The notes below the pieces were generated by a model. The model was not told the DNA's origin, ran no database searches, and saw only the letters and a program-made list of their open reading frames with translations. Both the position numbers and the translations under genes were made by a program. Below, in pieces: positions 63,432 through 64,000 of a stretch of 64,000 nt of DNA; within the stretch, counting starts at the first letter, position 1, and each line of letters opens with the position of its first letter. The stretch comes from Billgrantia azerbaijanica (GTDB lineage Bacteria > Pseudomonadota > Gammaproteobacteria > Pseudomonadales > Halomonadaceae): the NCBI GenBank assembly GCA_004551485.1, contig SBLD01000001.1:1-64000 (forward strand), read 5' to 3'.

Positions 63432-64000
63432 ATGTCGATTCGCAACTGGCCCGAGGGTGAGCGCCCCCGGGAGAAACTGCTGGCGCTGGGCGCCGAGGCG
63501 CTGTCGGACGCCGAGCTGCTGGCCATCTTCCTGCGCGTGGGGGTGGCCGGCCGTTCGGCGGTGGATCTGGCGCGCGACCTGCTCACCGCGTTCGGTGGGC
63601 TGCGCCCGCTGCTCGAGGCCGACCAGGCGCGCTTCTGTGCCGAGCATGGCCTGGGCATGGCCAAGTTCGTGCAGCTGCAGGCGGTGCTCGAGCTCTCGCG
63701 CCGCCACCTGGCGAGCCAGCTCGCCCGCGGCGATGCGCTGACCTCGCCGCGGCTGGTGCGCGCCTACCTGGCCTCGCAGCTGCGCCACCTGGGACACGAG
63801 GAGTTCGCCGCGCTGTTCCTCGACAGCCAGCACCGGGTGATCCGCTTCGAGTCGCTGTTTCGCGGCACCCTGGACAGCGCCTCCGTCTACCCGCGCGAGG
63901 TGGCGCGTCGCGCGCTGGAGCTGGGGGCGGGGGCGCTGATCGTTGCCCACAATCACCCCTCGGGCGTCGCCGAGCCGAGCGATGCCGACCGGCGGATCAC
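63432..64000 (+). CDS. radC: RadC/MPN-type JAB-domain protein (3'-truncated by window end)
   Basis: The first 189 codons are present; the gene runs off the window. The N-terminal UPF0758 part has [32 protein letters not shown], and the JAB1/MPN metal motif HNHPSG is near the end of the visible part. The helix-hairpin-helix lies between. Despite its name RadC has no proven repair role. AAGGAG precedes the ATG at 63432. Confidence 0.93.
   Translation, partial: MSIRNWPEGERPREKLLALGAEALSDAELLAIFLRVGVAGRSAVDLARDLLTAFGGLRPLLEADQARFCAEHGLGMAKFVQLQAVLELSRRHLASQLARGDALTSPRLVRAYLASQLRHLGHEEFAALFLDSQHRVIRFESLFRGTLDSASVYPREVARRALELGAGALIVAHNHPSGVAEPSDADRRI

Overview
The window is ordinary-density, GC-rich gammaproteobacterial chromosome. 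Protein content and gene order point to Halomonadaceae (Halomonas or a close relative). The ribosomal block ffh-rpsP-rimM-trmD-rplS, the block xerD-dsbC-hom-thrC-recJ and the block coaBC-dut-algC-argB follow a Pseudomonas-like order, and phaB and the many acidic proteins fit a halotolerant polyhydroxyalkanoate producer. Family assignment is an inference; no rRNA is present. There is no prophage, insertion sequence, integrase of mobile type or CRISPR array.

Layout. 1-11.1 kb: small housekeeping and stress genes (Tim44-like protein, isochorismatase-fold hydrolase, yaaA, aldo/keto reductase, Sel1 protein, DEDD exonuclease, quinone oxidoreductase, LOG protein, DUF501 protein, ybaK, thioesterase, patB/malY-like lyase, ybbN). 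11.3-13.8 kb: a three-gene operon of vWA protein, divergent protein kinase and PP2C phosphatase, the composition called a TerY-P triad. 14.0 kb: initiator tRNA-Met, then phaB. 15.2-21.6 kb: a large DUF349 protein, minCDE and sbcB. 21.7-28.2 kb: an M16 peptidase coupled to a SRAP-domain protein that has lost all four catalytic residues, a TetR regulator, a CorB/CorC-type membrane protein and a CcsA-like protein.

28.5-39.7 kb: ffh, rpsP-rimM-trmD-rplS, xerD-dsbC, hom-thrC, recJ and a YitT protein. 39.9-45.4 kb: a block lying between recJ and prfB, holding a VOC protein, a MerR/P-type-ATPase/28-residue-protein metal operon with a clear MerR-type operator, and a FadL-type channel with a PsrA-like site. 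45.6-48.3 kb: prfB (programmed frameshift intact) and lysS. 48.7-54.2 kb: a hypothetical protein, a methyltransferase, an efflux pump, bolA-like, a possible HolD equivalent, rimI, zapB and rsmD. 54.3-64 kb: ftsY-ftsE-ftsX-rpoH, then slmA, argB, algC, dut and coaBC on the minus strand, and radC running off the end.

The most interesting unexplained structure is non-coding. Two families of dispersed hairpin elements sit in intergenic DNA between 32 and 54 kb. Family I has three copies with an exactly 95-bp core (37,048; 48,496; 53,462), nested hairpins and compensatory base changes. Family II has three copies (32.3, 39.7 and 48.35 kb) sharing a covarying 5-bp stem around a six-base loop; two of these copies start within the stop codon of the preceding gene. 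The best protein-level findings are the catalytically stripped SRAP protein, the kinase/phosphatase/vWA triad and the 28-residue membrane peptide translationally coupled to the copper-type ATPase.
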